The position numbers and the translations under genes are program-made. From positions 62,001 to 126,000 of the forward strand of contig JAAFIV010000012.1 of NCBI GenBank assembly GCA_013298775.1: a DNA stretch of 64,000 nt. Direction: 5' to 3'. How positions within the stretch are numbered: position 1 is the first letter of the stretch; each line of letters starts with the position of its first letter. Origin of the DNA: Ignavibacteria bacterium. Its GTDB lineage: Bacteria > Bacteroidota > Ignavibacteria > Kapaibacteriales > UBA4661. Positions 52,519-62,729 of the stretch are shown here, in pieces. A model generated the notes under the pieces. It searched no databases. It worked only from the letters and a program-made list of their open reading frames with translations, and was not told the origin of the DNA.

Positions 52519-53382
52519 TTATTGCGGTGTTTGAGGCGTTACATCGCGCAGCATGGCTTGTGGCTCGGCTTCATTGCGGATGTTCTCAACGGCAGCTTGC
52601 GCGGCGCGTTGTTCCGCATCTTTTTTGTTGCGCCCATTGCCCACACCGACTTTTTCCTCGCCAATCCATACTTCAATCACAAAGTTTTTGTTGTGGTCGG
52701 GTCCCGATGCTTCGATGATATTGTATCTCGGAACGCCCGTGCCTTCTGCTTGCGAATGCTCCAGCAAGATACTTTTGTAGTTCGTATCGCGCATGAGCGA
52801 GCCTTCATTCATCACGTGGAGCAACACCGAATTGATGATAAATTCTTTTGCCGCTTCCGCACCCGAATCAAGGTAAATTGCCGCAATGATGGCTTCGAGC
52901 GCGTCGGCGAGAATAGAATCATTGCCTTGCTGCAAGGAATGACGCGCACTCAGGCTCACCATGATAAACTCATGCAAACGCAGTTTCCGTGCGCAATACG
53001 CCAGCGATTTTTTATTCACCAGCCACGAGCGCATCTTGGTAAGTTCGCCTTCTTGTACATCGGAACGTAGGTAAAACAGGTATTCCGCAATCACGGAACT
53101 CAAAATTGCATCACCAAAAAACTCCAAGCGTTCATTGGAATAAACATTCGGATTGTGCAGAATTTGCAAGTATGAGCGGTGCGTAAGAGCTTGCTCGAAG
53201 TACGAAACCGTGCTAATCGGCACACGCAGGACATTCTCAAGGTCGTGGACTTTTTCCGGCGACAGAAAACCCACACTCGGAAACATGGAATCATCCAAAA
53301 TGCTGGAACGCAGAAACTTGCTCGGAATGGCGGCAAGTTTCAGAATTTTGGTATGCAGTTGTTGAATAAAACTGTTCAGCAT
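52519..53382 (-). CDS. rnc: Ribonuclease III
   Basis: 287 residues from the ATG at 53382. The RNase III catalytic signature NERLEFFGDAILS and the second acidic motif DALEAIIAAIYLDSG are intact, followed by a double-stranded RNA-binding domain (about 205-280, RNKKDAEQRAAQAAVEN). It processes rRNA and cleaves double-stranded RNA, including hairpins such as those formed by the repeats in this window (inference). The N-terminal ~45 residues are longer than usual. Confidence 0.95.
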   Translation of the reverse strand: MLNSFIQQLHTKILKLAAIPSKFLRSSILDDSMFPSVGFLSPEKVHDLENVLRVPISTVSYFEQALTHRSYLQILHNPNVYSNERLEFFGDAILSSVIAEYLFYLRSDVQEGELTKMRSWLVNKKSLAYCARKLRLHEFIMVSLSARHSLQQGNDSILADALEAIIAAIYLDSGAEAAKEFIINSVLLHVMNEGSLMRDTNYKSILLEHSQAEGTGVPRYNIIEASGPDHNKNFVIEVWIGEEKVGVGNGRNKKDAEQRAAQAAVENIRNEAEPQAMLRDVTPQTPQ

Positions 53383-53494
53383 GGCGAAAACACCATTAGA
53401 GAAAACCGAGCCGCCGGAGCGCACGCATTCAGTGAATTAGGGATAATGCGCGTGGTCTAAAGGCTCAAGAATGAGGAATCATGAGGCTTTGCGC

Positions 53495-53707
53495 TTATTC
53501 GGGCATAGTAAAAGGAATTTCTTGCCGCCCTCGCAAGTATTCTTTGTTTGTTGCCAAATCTGAAACACCCGAAGCGATTGCACCGAGCGCGTCTTTATGC
53601 ACTTCTGCAAATGAATCAGCACGATGTATGGCAGTGATTTTTTTAGCTTTTCGTGATGATACCGATTTTGCTGCTTTTGTACGAGTTTTTGTTGCTGTTG
53701 TTGCCAT
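53495..53707 (-). CDS. Small basic hypothetical protein
   Basis: 70 residues from the ATG at 53707 with AGAGGA 8 bases upstream. N-terminal Lys/Arg/Thr-rich segment (TATKTRTKAAKS) then a Ser/Ala-rich, less charged C-terminal half. No domain recognised. It lies 48 bases downstream of the UDP-sugar dehydrogenase gene on the same strand and could be part of its transcript. Histone-like character is only a guess from composition. Confidence 0.6.
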   Translation of the reverse strand: MATTATKTRTKAAKSVSSRKAKKITAIHRADSFAEVHKDALGAIASGVSDLATNKEYLRGRQEIPFTMPE

Positions 53708-53754
53708 TGTGCTGTTCCTCTGGGTGTTGTGAAACCACATTCAAAAATGATTCT

Positions 53755-55086
53755 CTACGCCTTCCAAATCTGCGCGGGCTTGGCACTGGAAGCAAAGGCA
53801 GCAAGCGCGTTGCGGGTGTCAATCACGGTGTCGCACCATTGCAGAAGTTCAGCGTAATTGACCGCTTTGTGATTGGTAACAATCACGGCAGCATCATACG
53901 ACGAAATCACATCTTCGCGCCATTCCACCGAGCGTTTGCCTGTGTAGGCGGCGTGTTCGCGCGTTGGCGTAATCGTCGGAATGTAGGGGTCGTAGAAATC
54001 CACAATCGCTTTTTCGTTCTGCAATAAATCCATCACTGCAAAGGTTGGCGACTCGCGCATATCGTCCACATCGGGCTTGTAGGCGAGTCCCACGCAGAGA
54101 ATTTTGCTGCCGTTCATACACTTTTTCTTGTCGTTCAATGCCTCAATCGTGCGACGCAACACGAACTGCGGCATGGCAGTATTTACCTCGCCCGCAAGCT
54201 CGATAAAGCGTGTGTTCAAGCCGAATTCCCGTGCTTTCCACGTGAGGTAAAAGGGGTCAATCGGAATGCAATGCCCGCCTAAGCCCGGACCTGGATAAAA
54301 CGGCATAAAACCAAAGGGTTTCGTCTTCGCAGCTTCGATAACTTCGTGAATATCAATGCCCATTTCATGAAAAACGAGTTTGAGTTCGTTCACAAGCGCG
54401 ATATTGACCGAGCGGAAGATATTTTCGAGCAGTTTCACCGCTTCCGCCGTTTTCGGATTGGAAACGCTCACCGTGCGCACAATCGCTGCCGAATAGAGCT
54501 TTTCTGCGATTTCCAGCGCGTCCGCACCATCGCCGCCGATAACTTTCGGAATTGTTGCCGTGCCGTAGTTCGGATTTCCTGGGTCTTCGCGCTCAGGGCT
54601 GAAGGCGAAATACAAGCCTTCGCCAGACTTCAACCCAGAAGCCTTTTCGCAAATCGGACGAATAATTTCATCGGTTGTGCCAGGATAGGTCGTGGATTCA
54701 AGGATGATGATTTGTCCAGCGCGGAGATGCGGCGCAATCGCGTGGCTGGTGTTCACAATATAGCTCATATCTGGCTCGCGGTGCTTGGTGAGCGGCGTTG
54801 GGACGCACAAAATCACGGCATCTGCCTCGCGGACGAGCGCGAAATCTTTGGTGGCGCGAACCCGCTCCGAGCGGCTTAATTCCTGCATTTCTTCGGCAGG
54901 AAAATGCTTGATGTAGCTTGTTCCCGTGCGGAATGCCTCCATTTTTTGCTCGTCAATGTCGAATCCAATCACACGAAAACCTTGTTTGTAAAAAGCTGCC
55001 AAAAGTGGCAAGCCTACATAACCCAGTCCAACAATGCCAATCGTGTAATCACGTGTTTCTATGCGCTTCAGAAGTGCATCTTTCAT
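53755..55086 (-). CDS. UDP-sugar (N-acetylglucosamine-type) 6-dehydrogenase
   Basis: 443 residues from the ATG at 55086. NAD-dependent four-electron oxidation of a UDP-sugar to the uronate: GIVGLGYVGLPL Rossmann loop, SPEREDPGNPNY, and the catalytic Cys in GLGGHCIPIDPFYL. The GHCIPIDP form resembles WbpA/TuaD-like UDP-N-acetyl sugar dehydrogenases involved in surface polysaccharide synthesis. No other polysaccharide genes are adjacent. Confidence 0.93.
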   Translation of the reverse strand: MKDALLKRIETRDYTIGIVGLGYVGLPLLAAFYKQGFRVIGFDIDEQKMEAFRTGTSYIKHFPAEEMQELSRSERVRATKDFALVREADAVILCVPTPLTKHREPDMSYIVNTSHAIAPHLRAGQIIILESTTYPGTTDEIIRPICEKASGLKSGEGLYFAFSPEREDPGNPNYGTATIPKVIGGDGADALEIAEKLYSAAIVRTVSVSNPKTAEAVKLLENIFRSVNIALVNELKLVFHEMGIDIHEVIEAAKTKPFGFMPFYPGPGLGGHCIPIDPFYLTWKAREFGLNTRFIELAGEVNTAMPQFVLRRTIEALNDKKKCMNGSKILCVGLAYKPDVDDMRESPTFAVMDLLQNEKAIVDFYDPYIPTITPTREHAAYTGKRSVEWREDVISSYDAAVIVTNHKAVNYAELLQWCDTVIDTRNALAAFASSAKPAQIWKA

Positions 55087-55177
55087 GGTGCAACGCTTTA
55101 TTTCAGAGAAATTTTTGTAGTTATTTTTTTGTATCTTGAGCATCTAAGGAACGGTAAAAATAAGTGTCCAAAGTCAA

Positions 55178-55257
55178 TAGTGGCACAGACATTCTTGTCT
55201 GTGTTTATCGCCTGAATCTCGCGCTAACACTCACAGACAAGAATGTCTGTGCCACTA
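55178..55257. repeat. Family A palindromic element, copy A8
   Basis: Perfect 26-bp arms at 55178-55203 and 55232-55257 (TAGTGGCACAGACATTCTTG type). Spacer 28 bases of the conserved CGCCTGAAT...GCGCTAACACT kind. Lies in the 329-base divergent gap before the rhodanese gene; nothing else recognised there. Confidence 0.95.
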
Positions 55258-55415
55258 AAAACTTATGAAAGTTTATCAACTTAATTTTTAAGCCTTCCTA
55301 ATGCTAGTGCGTCGTTGCATAGACGTGCCGTAACGCGCATGCGAACGCAAAGCCAACAAATATACCACGTTTTTCACACGCTATAAAGAACAAAGAAAGA
55401 AGCGCGAGAAATCTC

Positions 55416-55985
55416 ATGCAGAAAACATCTTGGGGAATTATGTTCGTAAGCGTTGCTCTTCTGGCGATAAGTGCGCTTGTTGTATTGTTTGTACCATCAG
55501 GAATGCTGAAAAATGCGGGCTTGCGCGTGGTGGAATTGCTTATTCGTAGCACACTTCCGCGCTCGGCAGGAAGCAATACTGCTGTGAAAGAAATCAGCGT
55601 GGAAGAGCTTTCCGAGCAGCTTCAGCAACATTCTTCGCAGATTCTCCTCTTCGATGTTCGAGAAGAACAAGAATATGCCGTCAGCCACATACAAGGCGCA
55701 GTGCGGCTTTCGCCCGAAATCAAGAGCGAAGAATTTCGCCACATACTAAAAAAAACGGCTCACACCAAAAAGATAGTTTTGTACTGCTCCGTTGGAAAGC
55801 GCAGTGGTGATGCGGCTTATAGGCTGGAACGTATTGCAACAGAATCGGGTGCGGAAGCGGTGTACAATCTCACGGGCGGTATTTTTCGCTGGCATAATAG
55901 CGGCTTTCCTGTTATGAACGAGCAAGGCGTGGTGCGGCGTGTACATCCTTTTAATCGTTTTTGGCAAATGTTTGTGGATGGATAA
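55416..55985 (+). CDS. Membrane-anchored single-domain rhodanese
   Basis: 189 residues. One N-terminal helix (about 8-26), then a rhodanese domain with LLFDVREEQEYAVSHI and the active loop LYCSVGKRSGDAA, whose Cys is the likely catalytic residue. A conserved-looking tail (VRRVHPFNRFWQMF) is typical of small rhodanese-like proteins. Probable sulfur carrier or thiosulfate-type transferase. The HupE/UreJ gene starts 29 bases after its stop. Confidence 0.88.
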   Translation: MQKTSWGIMFVSVALLAISALVVLFVPSGMLKNAGLRVVELLIRSTLPRSAGSNTAVKEISVEELSEQLQQHSSQILLFDVREEQEYAVSHIQGAVRLSPEIKSEEFRHILKKTAHTKKIVLYCSVGKRSGDAAYRLERIATESGAEAVYNLTGGIFRWHNSGFPVMNEQGVVRRVHPFNRFWQMFVDG

Positions 55986-56014
55986 ATTTTCAAAAAGTTC
56001 TTCATTCAATATCT

Positions 56015-56626
56015 ATGTTTCAAACCGAATTTTTTTCGTATCTTCAATTAGGGCTTACGCATATCGCCGATGTGCAAGGTTACGACCACATTTTGTTTGT
56101 AACGGCGTTGGCGGCAATGTATCAATGGCACGACTGGAAGCGGCTTCTCTGGCTCATTACGGCATTCACGCTCGGACACTCTCTCACGCTCGCGCTCGCG
56201 ACGCTCAATCTCGTTTCCTTTTCATCCGAACTTGTTGAGTTTTGTATTCCTCTCACAATTTTCTGTACAGCGTGTGTGAATATCGCCACACTTCGCACAG
56301 AATCTAGCGTGCAGGCTTTTTCGCTGACACCACTTCAGGAGCGAAGCAAATATGCTATGGCACTCGTTTTTGGCTTTATTCACGGTATGGGTTTTTCAAC
56401 GTTTTTGAAAAGTTTGCTTGGTAAGGAAATCAATATTTTTTTGCCGTTGTTTGCGTTTAATATTGGCTTGGAAATAGGACAAATACTCATTGTTACGGCA
56501 GTTTTGCTCCTGACCGTGCTGATGGTCAATGTTGTACGCTTGCGCCCTCGCGATTGGTCGCTTGTACTCTCTGGTGCTGCTCTCGGCGTTGCTTTGACCT
56601 TAATGCTGAAGACCTTTCCCAGCTAG
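56015..56626 (+). CDS. HupE/UreJ-family membrane protein
   Basis: 203 residues with about six helices. Motifs: DVQGYDHILFVTAL, LITAFTLGHSLTLALA and FGFIHGMGFSTF, with conserved His/Asp residues that bind Ni in family members. HupE/UreJ proteins were described as nickel permeases for hydrogenase or urease, but homologues are common in Bacteroidota lacking both enzymes. Possible nickel or cobalt transporter; substrate not settled. Confidence 0.87.
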   Translation: MFQTEFFSYLQLGLTHIADVQGYDHILFVTALAAMYQWHDWKRLLWLITAFTLGHSLTLALATLNLVSFSSELVEFCIPLTIFCTACVNIATLRTESSVQAFSLTPLQERSKYAMALVFGFIHGMGFSTFLKSLLGKEINIFLPLFAFNIGLEIGQILIVTAVLLLTVLMVNVVRLRPRDWSLVLSGAALGVALTLMLKTFPS

Positions 56627-56703
56627 AGTTTCAGCCAAGAAATCTCGTAATTTGTACCTCAACCTCGATTCACTTTCTCCCGATGATTTTCAGGATGCTT
56701 TTT

Positions 56704-59700
56704 ATGTCTCACGCCTCACGTGCCGCATCGTGTCGTATGCTTTGTCTGTTGTTTGTGTGTATTCTTTGCGCTGCCAGCACGACGGCGCACGCTCAATTCG
56801 ATATGCAAGCTATCAGCTATAATTTGAGTAACGTGCTGCCCACCGACCTCATCAAAACAACCGTTCAAGACAAGCGGGGCTTTGTGTGGGCTGCCTCCGA
56901 TGCAGGTTTGGTGCGCTTCGATGGGCGGCATTCTACCTTGCACCGCAATTTACCTAGCCCTTACGTGAAAGCTCTTTTGCAAACAAGCGCGGGAGAAACA
57001 CTGGTCTTGACGGATATGGGCTTGGTGAAAATTCGTGAAGATAAAGATTCTATCCGCTTTCCCATCGTAATTCCGGGAGCTTCCAGTAAAAGCGATTCTA
57101 CCATTTTTTACGCAAAGTCTCTCTTTGAAGCCTCCAATGGCGATATTTGGATTGGCGAACCCGATGCCGTTCTGCGTCTCCGCAAAAGTGCTGGAAAGCT
57201 CGTAATAAAGCGGTTTCCCTTCGATGTTCGCTACACCGCCGACAGCTTCAACCGCACCTTTTCCTTTGCGGAAGAAGCCGACGGCACAATCATTGTTCTC
57301 ACGCAGCGCGGTCAGGGCTTGTTTCGCTTCGATGAAGCCTTGCAGCAGTTCGAGCAGATTCCCGTAAAAGGGCAAGCGTTTATTGCTGCCAGCGCGATTT
57401 TACTTACCGACTCAAAACAAGGTTTACTCTGGGTTGCAACCAATAATGGTGTTTTTGAAACACGTTTGCGCGACCGCGATTCCGAGCGTGCCTGGAAGCA
57501 AATCCTCGCCGTGCGCGATGCAAGCTGTCTTGGACGCGACCAAGCGGGTAATATCTACATCGGCACGTGGTATCTGGGTTTGCATTGCTATTTCGCCGAA
57601 AGCAAGCAAATACGCGCTTTGGCGTACATTGACTCCAAAACCATCAACGACGTGCGCATGAGCAATGACGGCAATGTCTGGATTAGCGCGGACGACGGAA
57701 TCACGCTTCTGCACCCCTACACCTTCTTCAAACCCGCATTACCCTTCGACCGCCCCTTTATTCAACAAACCATTCGCACGCAAAATGGCGATATTTTGGT
57801 GAGCGATGGCGCGTCGCTTCTACGCATCAATCCCTATGCGCCCACAATGCCCGCAACAGAAATTCTTTCGCTCCGAAACCGCGACGTTGGTAATCTCACC
57901 ACCTTTGCAGAACACTCCGACGGCAGTATTTATGCCGCTTCGTCGGGTGGATTTCTTTTGCAAATTTTGCCAAATGGAACAGAAAAAGTTGTACGCCGCG
58001 AAAGTAGTGCCGATAATTTTTACTTCGCACTTTTTAGCAGCAAGCAAGGAATCATCTGGGGTTGCCATAATCCAAACGGACGCTTAACGGCAATTAGCCC
58101 GAATGGTAGCGTGAAGGACTACGATTCCACGCTTGGCATTACAAGTGGAGTTTTTGTGGTGCGCGAATCCGCAAAGCAAGATATGTACGCGGGCGGCGGC
58201 GGCAGTATGGGCTATCTTTTTCGCTATAATGCGGGTCGTGATGCTTTCGAGAATATCAGTGCAAAACTTCCTTTTTCTGTTACCGAACCTTTTTCGGTCA
58301 ATGACCTCGTGGTGGAGTCCGATACGAGCATTTGGCTCGCAACGACCTACGGCATGGTGTATTACCACAACGGCAAGGCAGATACCATCCCGCTTTCGGG
58401 TGAAATTGCTCGCCGAAACGCGCTCTCGGTAACGCTTGCCCCGCAAGGCGGCTTGATTTTCGCCACCGACCACGGCGTGTATATGTACGTGCGCGGCGAA
58501 ATTGTTGCGGTGGATTTGCGCTTGGAAAAAATGGTAATGTCGCCGAGCTACCGCAGTATCGTGGTGGATAAAGCCACGCAGCTCTGGCTGGGAACACGCT
58601 CTGGTCTTTTACTCTCGAAACAATTCGCTAAACTTGTTCCGCAAACGCAAACGCCAAGCATTGTCGCGCTTCGGGCAAATGGTGCGCCGATTACCCGCGA
58701 CCAACGCGAGCATATAAGCGGTTTGTACCTGCAAGCAGAATTTACTGCGCTGTGCTATCCTGCCGAAAAAGTGCGCTACCAGACCCGTATGGTGCGGGTT
58801 CGGGGCAATGGCGATATTATTGATACCGACACACTCTGGCGTGAAGCCCGCTACGATGCGGAAGAAATTTTCCCCTCCGTACCAAGTGGTGAGTACATGT
58901 TGCAAATTCGCGCCCAGCAAGAAGGTTTCCTTTGGAGCGCACCCGTCAATTATCGCTTTTCCGTGCAGCCCGCATGGTACATACGTTGGTGGGCAATTCT
59001 TCTCTATCTTGCTGCTATTATCGGCTTGATGTTTTTAGCGGCGCGGCTTTGGGCATACCGTTTGGCACGGAAAAATCGCGCATTGAAAAAAATTGTGGAA
59101 GAGCGGACGCAGGAAATCCAACGACAAGTAACGATTTTGGACGAACAAGCGCGTGAAATCGAGCTTGCGAATACCCGTTTGCAAGAACAAAACGTGCAGC
59201 TTATTGACCTGAACCGCGAGAAAAACGACTTCTTGGGCATTGCAGCGCACGACCTCAAAAATCCACTGACGGGAATTATGATGACCGTCTCGACGATGCG
59301 CAATTACTACGACCGCATGAGCCGCGACGACGTACAAAACCAGCTTTTGCGCGTCGAGCAGACCTCGAAGCGCATGCACGGCATTATCACGGAATTGCTG
59401 GATGTGAATGCGATTGAAACAGGAACGCTACCATTGCATTTGTCGGATTTCGATATTGCGCCCATTTTACGCCAAGTAACGGAGGATTTTCAAGCCCGCG
59501 CATCGGCAAAAGATATTGCACTGCATCTTGATATTGACCCCGAAACACCAAGCATTCATGCGGATTCTAGTGCTGTTGTCCAGGTATTGGAAAATATCGT
59601 TTCTAATGCCATCAAGTATTCACCGAATGGAAAAAATGTCTTTGTTAGCCTTGCTCCAAGTAGTATTCATGCGGTACGCATTGCTGTTCGCGACGAAGGA

Positions 59701-59907
59701 CCAGGACTTTCTGAGGAAGACAAAGGACGTTTGTTTGAAAAATTTGCAAAACTTTCTGCCCGCCCAACTGCTGGAGAAAGCTCGACAGGACTAGGCTTGA
59801 GCATTGTAAAGCGCATGATGGAAGGAATGAAAGGACAAGTGCGCTGCGAAAGTACGATAGGCGAAGGCGCGACCTTTATTTTGGAGTTTGCCGCAAGCCG
59901 AAATTGA
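56704..59907 (+). CDS. Ligand-sensor propeller histidine kinase
   Basis: 1067 residues; ATG at 56704 with AGGA 8 bases upstream was preferred over two in-frame ATGs shortly before. Signal peptide (ending AHAQ), two-component propeller repeats (about 35-640; units such as DKRGFVWAASDAGLVRFDG and SNDGNVWISADDGITLL), a Y_Y_Y-like domain (about 660-760), one membrane helix near 770, then a coiled coil, HisKA LGIAAHDLKNPLTG and HATPase (ENIVSNAIKYSP, GLGLSIVKR). No regulator domain at the C-terminus. Such sensors detect glycans or other ligands in the periplasm. Confidence 0.93.
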   Translation: MSHASRAASCRMLCLLFVCILCAASTTAHAQFDMQAISYNLSNVLPTDLIKTTVQDKRGFVWAASDAGLVRFDGRHSTLHRNLPSPYVKALLQTSAGETLVLTDMGLVKIREDKDSIRFPIVIPGASSKSDSTIFYAKSLFEASNGDIWIGEPDAVLRLRKSAGKLVIKRFPFDVRYTADSFNRTFSFAEEADGTIIVLTQRGQGLFRFDEALQQFEQIPVKGQAFIAASAILLTDSKQGLLWVATNNGVFETRLRDRDSERAWKQILAVRDASCLGRDQAGNIYIGTWYLGLHCYFAESKQIRALAYIDSKTINDVRMSNDGNVWISADDGITLLHPYTFFKPALPFDRPFIQQTIRTQNGDILVSDGASLLRINPYAPTMPATEILSLRNRDVGNLTTFAEHSDGSIYAASSGGFLLQILPNGTEKVVRRESSADNFYFALFSSKQGIIWGCHNPNGRLTAISPNGSVKDYDSTLGITSGVFVVRESAKQDMYAGGGGSMGYLFRYNAGRDAFENISAKLPFSVTEPFSVNDLVVESDTSIWLATTYGMVYYHNGKADTIPLSGEIARRNALSVTLAPQGGLIFATDHGVYMYVRGEIVAVDLRLEKMVMSPSYRSIVVDKATQLWLGTRSGLLLSKQFAKLVPQTQTPSIVALRANGAPITRDQREHISGLYLQAEFTALCYPAEKVRYQTRMVRVRGNGDIIDTDTLWREARYDAEEIFPSVPSGEYMLQIRAQQEGFLWSAPVNYRFSVQPAWYIRWWAILLYLAAIIGLMFLAARLWAYRLARKNRALKKIVEERTQEIQRQVTILDEQAREIELANTRLQEQNVQLIDLNREKNDFLGIAAHDLKNPLTGIMMTVSTMRNYYDRMSRDDVQNQLLRVEQTSKRMHGIITELLDVNAIETGTLPLHLSDFDIAPILRQVTEDFQARASAKDIALHLDIDPETPSIHADSSAVVQVLENIVSNAIKYSPNGKNVFVSLAPSSIHAVRIAVRDEGPGLSEEDKGRLFEKFAKLSARPTAGESSTGLGLSIVKRMMEGMKGQVRCESTIGEGATFILEFAASRN

Positions 59908-60180
59908 TGTAATGATGCTTGGGAGCGGCATTTTTGTGCAAATTTTTTACTTCTCATCCTGTTTTTGCAACTTCCCGCTTGCATTTACGCCATGAATGCG
60001 CTATGTTGCGCTTCATTAAGCATTTGCCGCGCAGCCTTGATTTCGTCCTCAACTCGAAATAGCGCATCAATACTAGCATCAATACTAGCATCAACACTAT
60101 TGTTCTTGATATTTTCTTTCCTCTTTTTCCATGAATACAGAGCGCACATACAGCGTAGAAAAGAAGCACACATGGCAAAG

Positions 60181-60225
60181 TAGAGTGCTTCAAAGTAGAG
60201 TGCTTCAAAGTAGAGTGCTTCAAAG
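60181..60225 (+). repeat. 15-bp tandem repeat upstream of the lipoprotein gene
   Basis: Three perfect copies of TAGAGTGCTTCAAAG end 10 bases before the lipoprotein start. A second short tandem (ATCAATACTAGC units at about 60066-60095) lies further upstream. The 328-base gap after the propeller kinase holds no gene. Confidence 0.9.
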
Positions 60226-60235
60226 CAAAGCATTC

Positions 60236-60685
60236 ATGCGGCTTCAGGCTGTTTTGCTCTTGGGAGTATTGTTGATACTTTCTTCGTGTGAAGATGGCGG
60301 AAGTATTTTTGACCCACCACCCCAAAATATCCCGACGGGGGAATATCGCGGTCAGTACACGCTTTTGCGCTCTAACCCAAGCGATACCAGCATTCGACGC
60401 GGCGTGTACACGGAAGTTTCGATGGCATTTGTTGTCAATTCTACTACCCGCACGTACCGTATTACGCCGACTGACACGAGCTTTCTTCCAGCGAGCGAAG
60501 GCGCATACACGCTTCGTTACGGGCGTATTACCCTTCGAGACCGCTCGCAGCGCACCTTCCGCGACCCCTCGCTCGTCCTCAACGGCGAATTTATCTACAC
60601 CTTCGACGGTAATAGCTTGGTGTTAAGCCAAAAAGACAGTGTACGCCGCCGCGAGTACGGCTTAATTATGATGCGCGTCTTTTGA
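60236..60685 (+). CDS. Putative lipoprotein of unknown function
   Basis: 149 residues from the ATG at 60236. A lipobox LILSSC with Cys near residue 18 indicates lipid attachment in the envelope. The mature part has a beta-rich pattern (YRGQYTLLRSNPSDTS, EFIYTFDGNSLVLSQ) and resembles small beta-barrel or lipocalin-like lipoproteins of the phylum, but no family is assigned. Confidence 0.75.
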   Translation: MRLQAVLLLGVLLILSSCEDGGSIFDPPPQNIPTGEYRGQYTLLRSNPSDTSIRRGVYTEVSMAFVVNSTTRTYRITPTDTSFLPASEGAYTLRYGRITLRDRSQRTFRDPSLVLNGEFIYTFDGNSLVLSQKDSVRRREYGLIMMRVF

Positions 60686-60824
60686 CGAAACGGAATTGGT
60701 CGGGTCATTCGTCAAGAAACGCGGATGAAGCCCAGACTTTCAGGATTTTGAGGACTTTTTTCGGTGCTACATGATTTCAGTTGGAAATCAAGCGCAGTAT
60801 TGGATTGAAAAGGTAATAAAATAA

Positions 60825-60966
60825 CTCACCTTACGCACACCCTCACATTTGCCCTCACCCCTCGCTGCGCGAGACCCTCTCCCAGAGGGCGAGGGTTGAT
60901 GAGAACTAGGTCTGAAGCCCTCTCCCCCTGGGAGAGGGTTGGGTGAGGGTGGTATGCGTAAGGTGA
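60825..60966. repeat. Family B element, copy B4
   Basis: CTCACCTTACGCAC at 60825 and GCGTAAGGTGA ending 60966 are the inverted ends; the inside has CCCTCACCCCTCGCTGCGCG and CTCCCCCTGGGAGAGGGTTG. Same layout as B2 and B3. Confidence 0.92.
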
Positions 60967-60978
60967 AAAAATGACACT

Positions 60979-61057
60979 AGTGGCTTGAGACTTCTTGTCT
61001 GTGTTGTTCGCCTGAACCCCGCACCAACACGCACAGACAAGAATGTCTGTGCCACTA
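60979..61057. repeat. Family A palindromic element, copy A9
   Basis: Right arm CACAGACAAGAATGTCTGTG plus CCACTA (61032-61057) is intact; left arm TAGTGGCTTGAGACTTCTTG is degenerate. Conserved spacer with CGCCTGAACCCCGCACCAAC. It directly follows B4. Confidence 0.85.
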
Positions 61058-61216
61058 ATGGGGTCAAGGACTCTTTCCAACTACAATCATTTCGTACCTT
61101 TTTTTCTTTGTTTTTTTTATCCTCAACATTCTCTGAATCCTCAAATCCGCGTTCCCAAATCAAGACCTCACCAACTACGATACAACATTTAAAACACAAC
61201 TTTTTCAATTTTCTAA

Positions 61217-62530
<1,314 letters not shown>

Positions 62531-62546
62531 GACTCTTTTTTTGGGG

Positions 62547-62654
62547 TGTGAGGGTCTCACTTGCCACGTCTTCGTGGCGTGAGGCTCTCACTTTACCTCC
62601 TTGCAGCATCCATACACCCAAAGTGAGACCCTCACTAGGAAGTGAGAGCCTCAC
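62547..62654. repeat. Family C repeat, copy C3
   Basis: GTGAGGGTCTCACTTGCCAC at 62547 with GTGAGGCTCTCACTTTACC, matched on the right by AAAGTGAGACCCTCACTAGG and GTGAGAGCCTCAC ending at 62654. It fills the gap between eno and the phosphohexomutase gene. Confidence 0.88.
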
Positions 62655-62729
62655 CAATCTTCCCCCTCCACATTTTTTGTGTGTTCGTGAATTTAATCAT
62701 CTATGTCTCATCTTTAATTGGTTAGAGCT

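Larger units (their letters stand above)
60718..61155. repeat. Family G element, copy G3, split by B4 and A9
   Basis: AACGCGGATGAAGCCCAGAC (60718 on) and TCCTCAAATCCGCGTTCC (ending 61155) are the two ends of a family G element in reverse orientation, matching copies G1 and G2. The centre, which is ~50 bases in those copies, is replaced by about 360 bases containing B4 and A9. The 546-base gap before eno has no gene. Confidence 0.85.

Noticed and set aside
52368-52718. A plus-strand frame with repeated IIFINP units
   Set aside because: It is the translation of the 18-bp tandem repeats of H2 and runs into the reverse of the RNase III gene.
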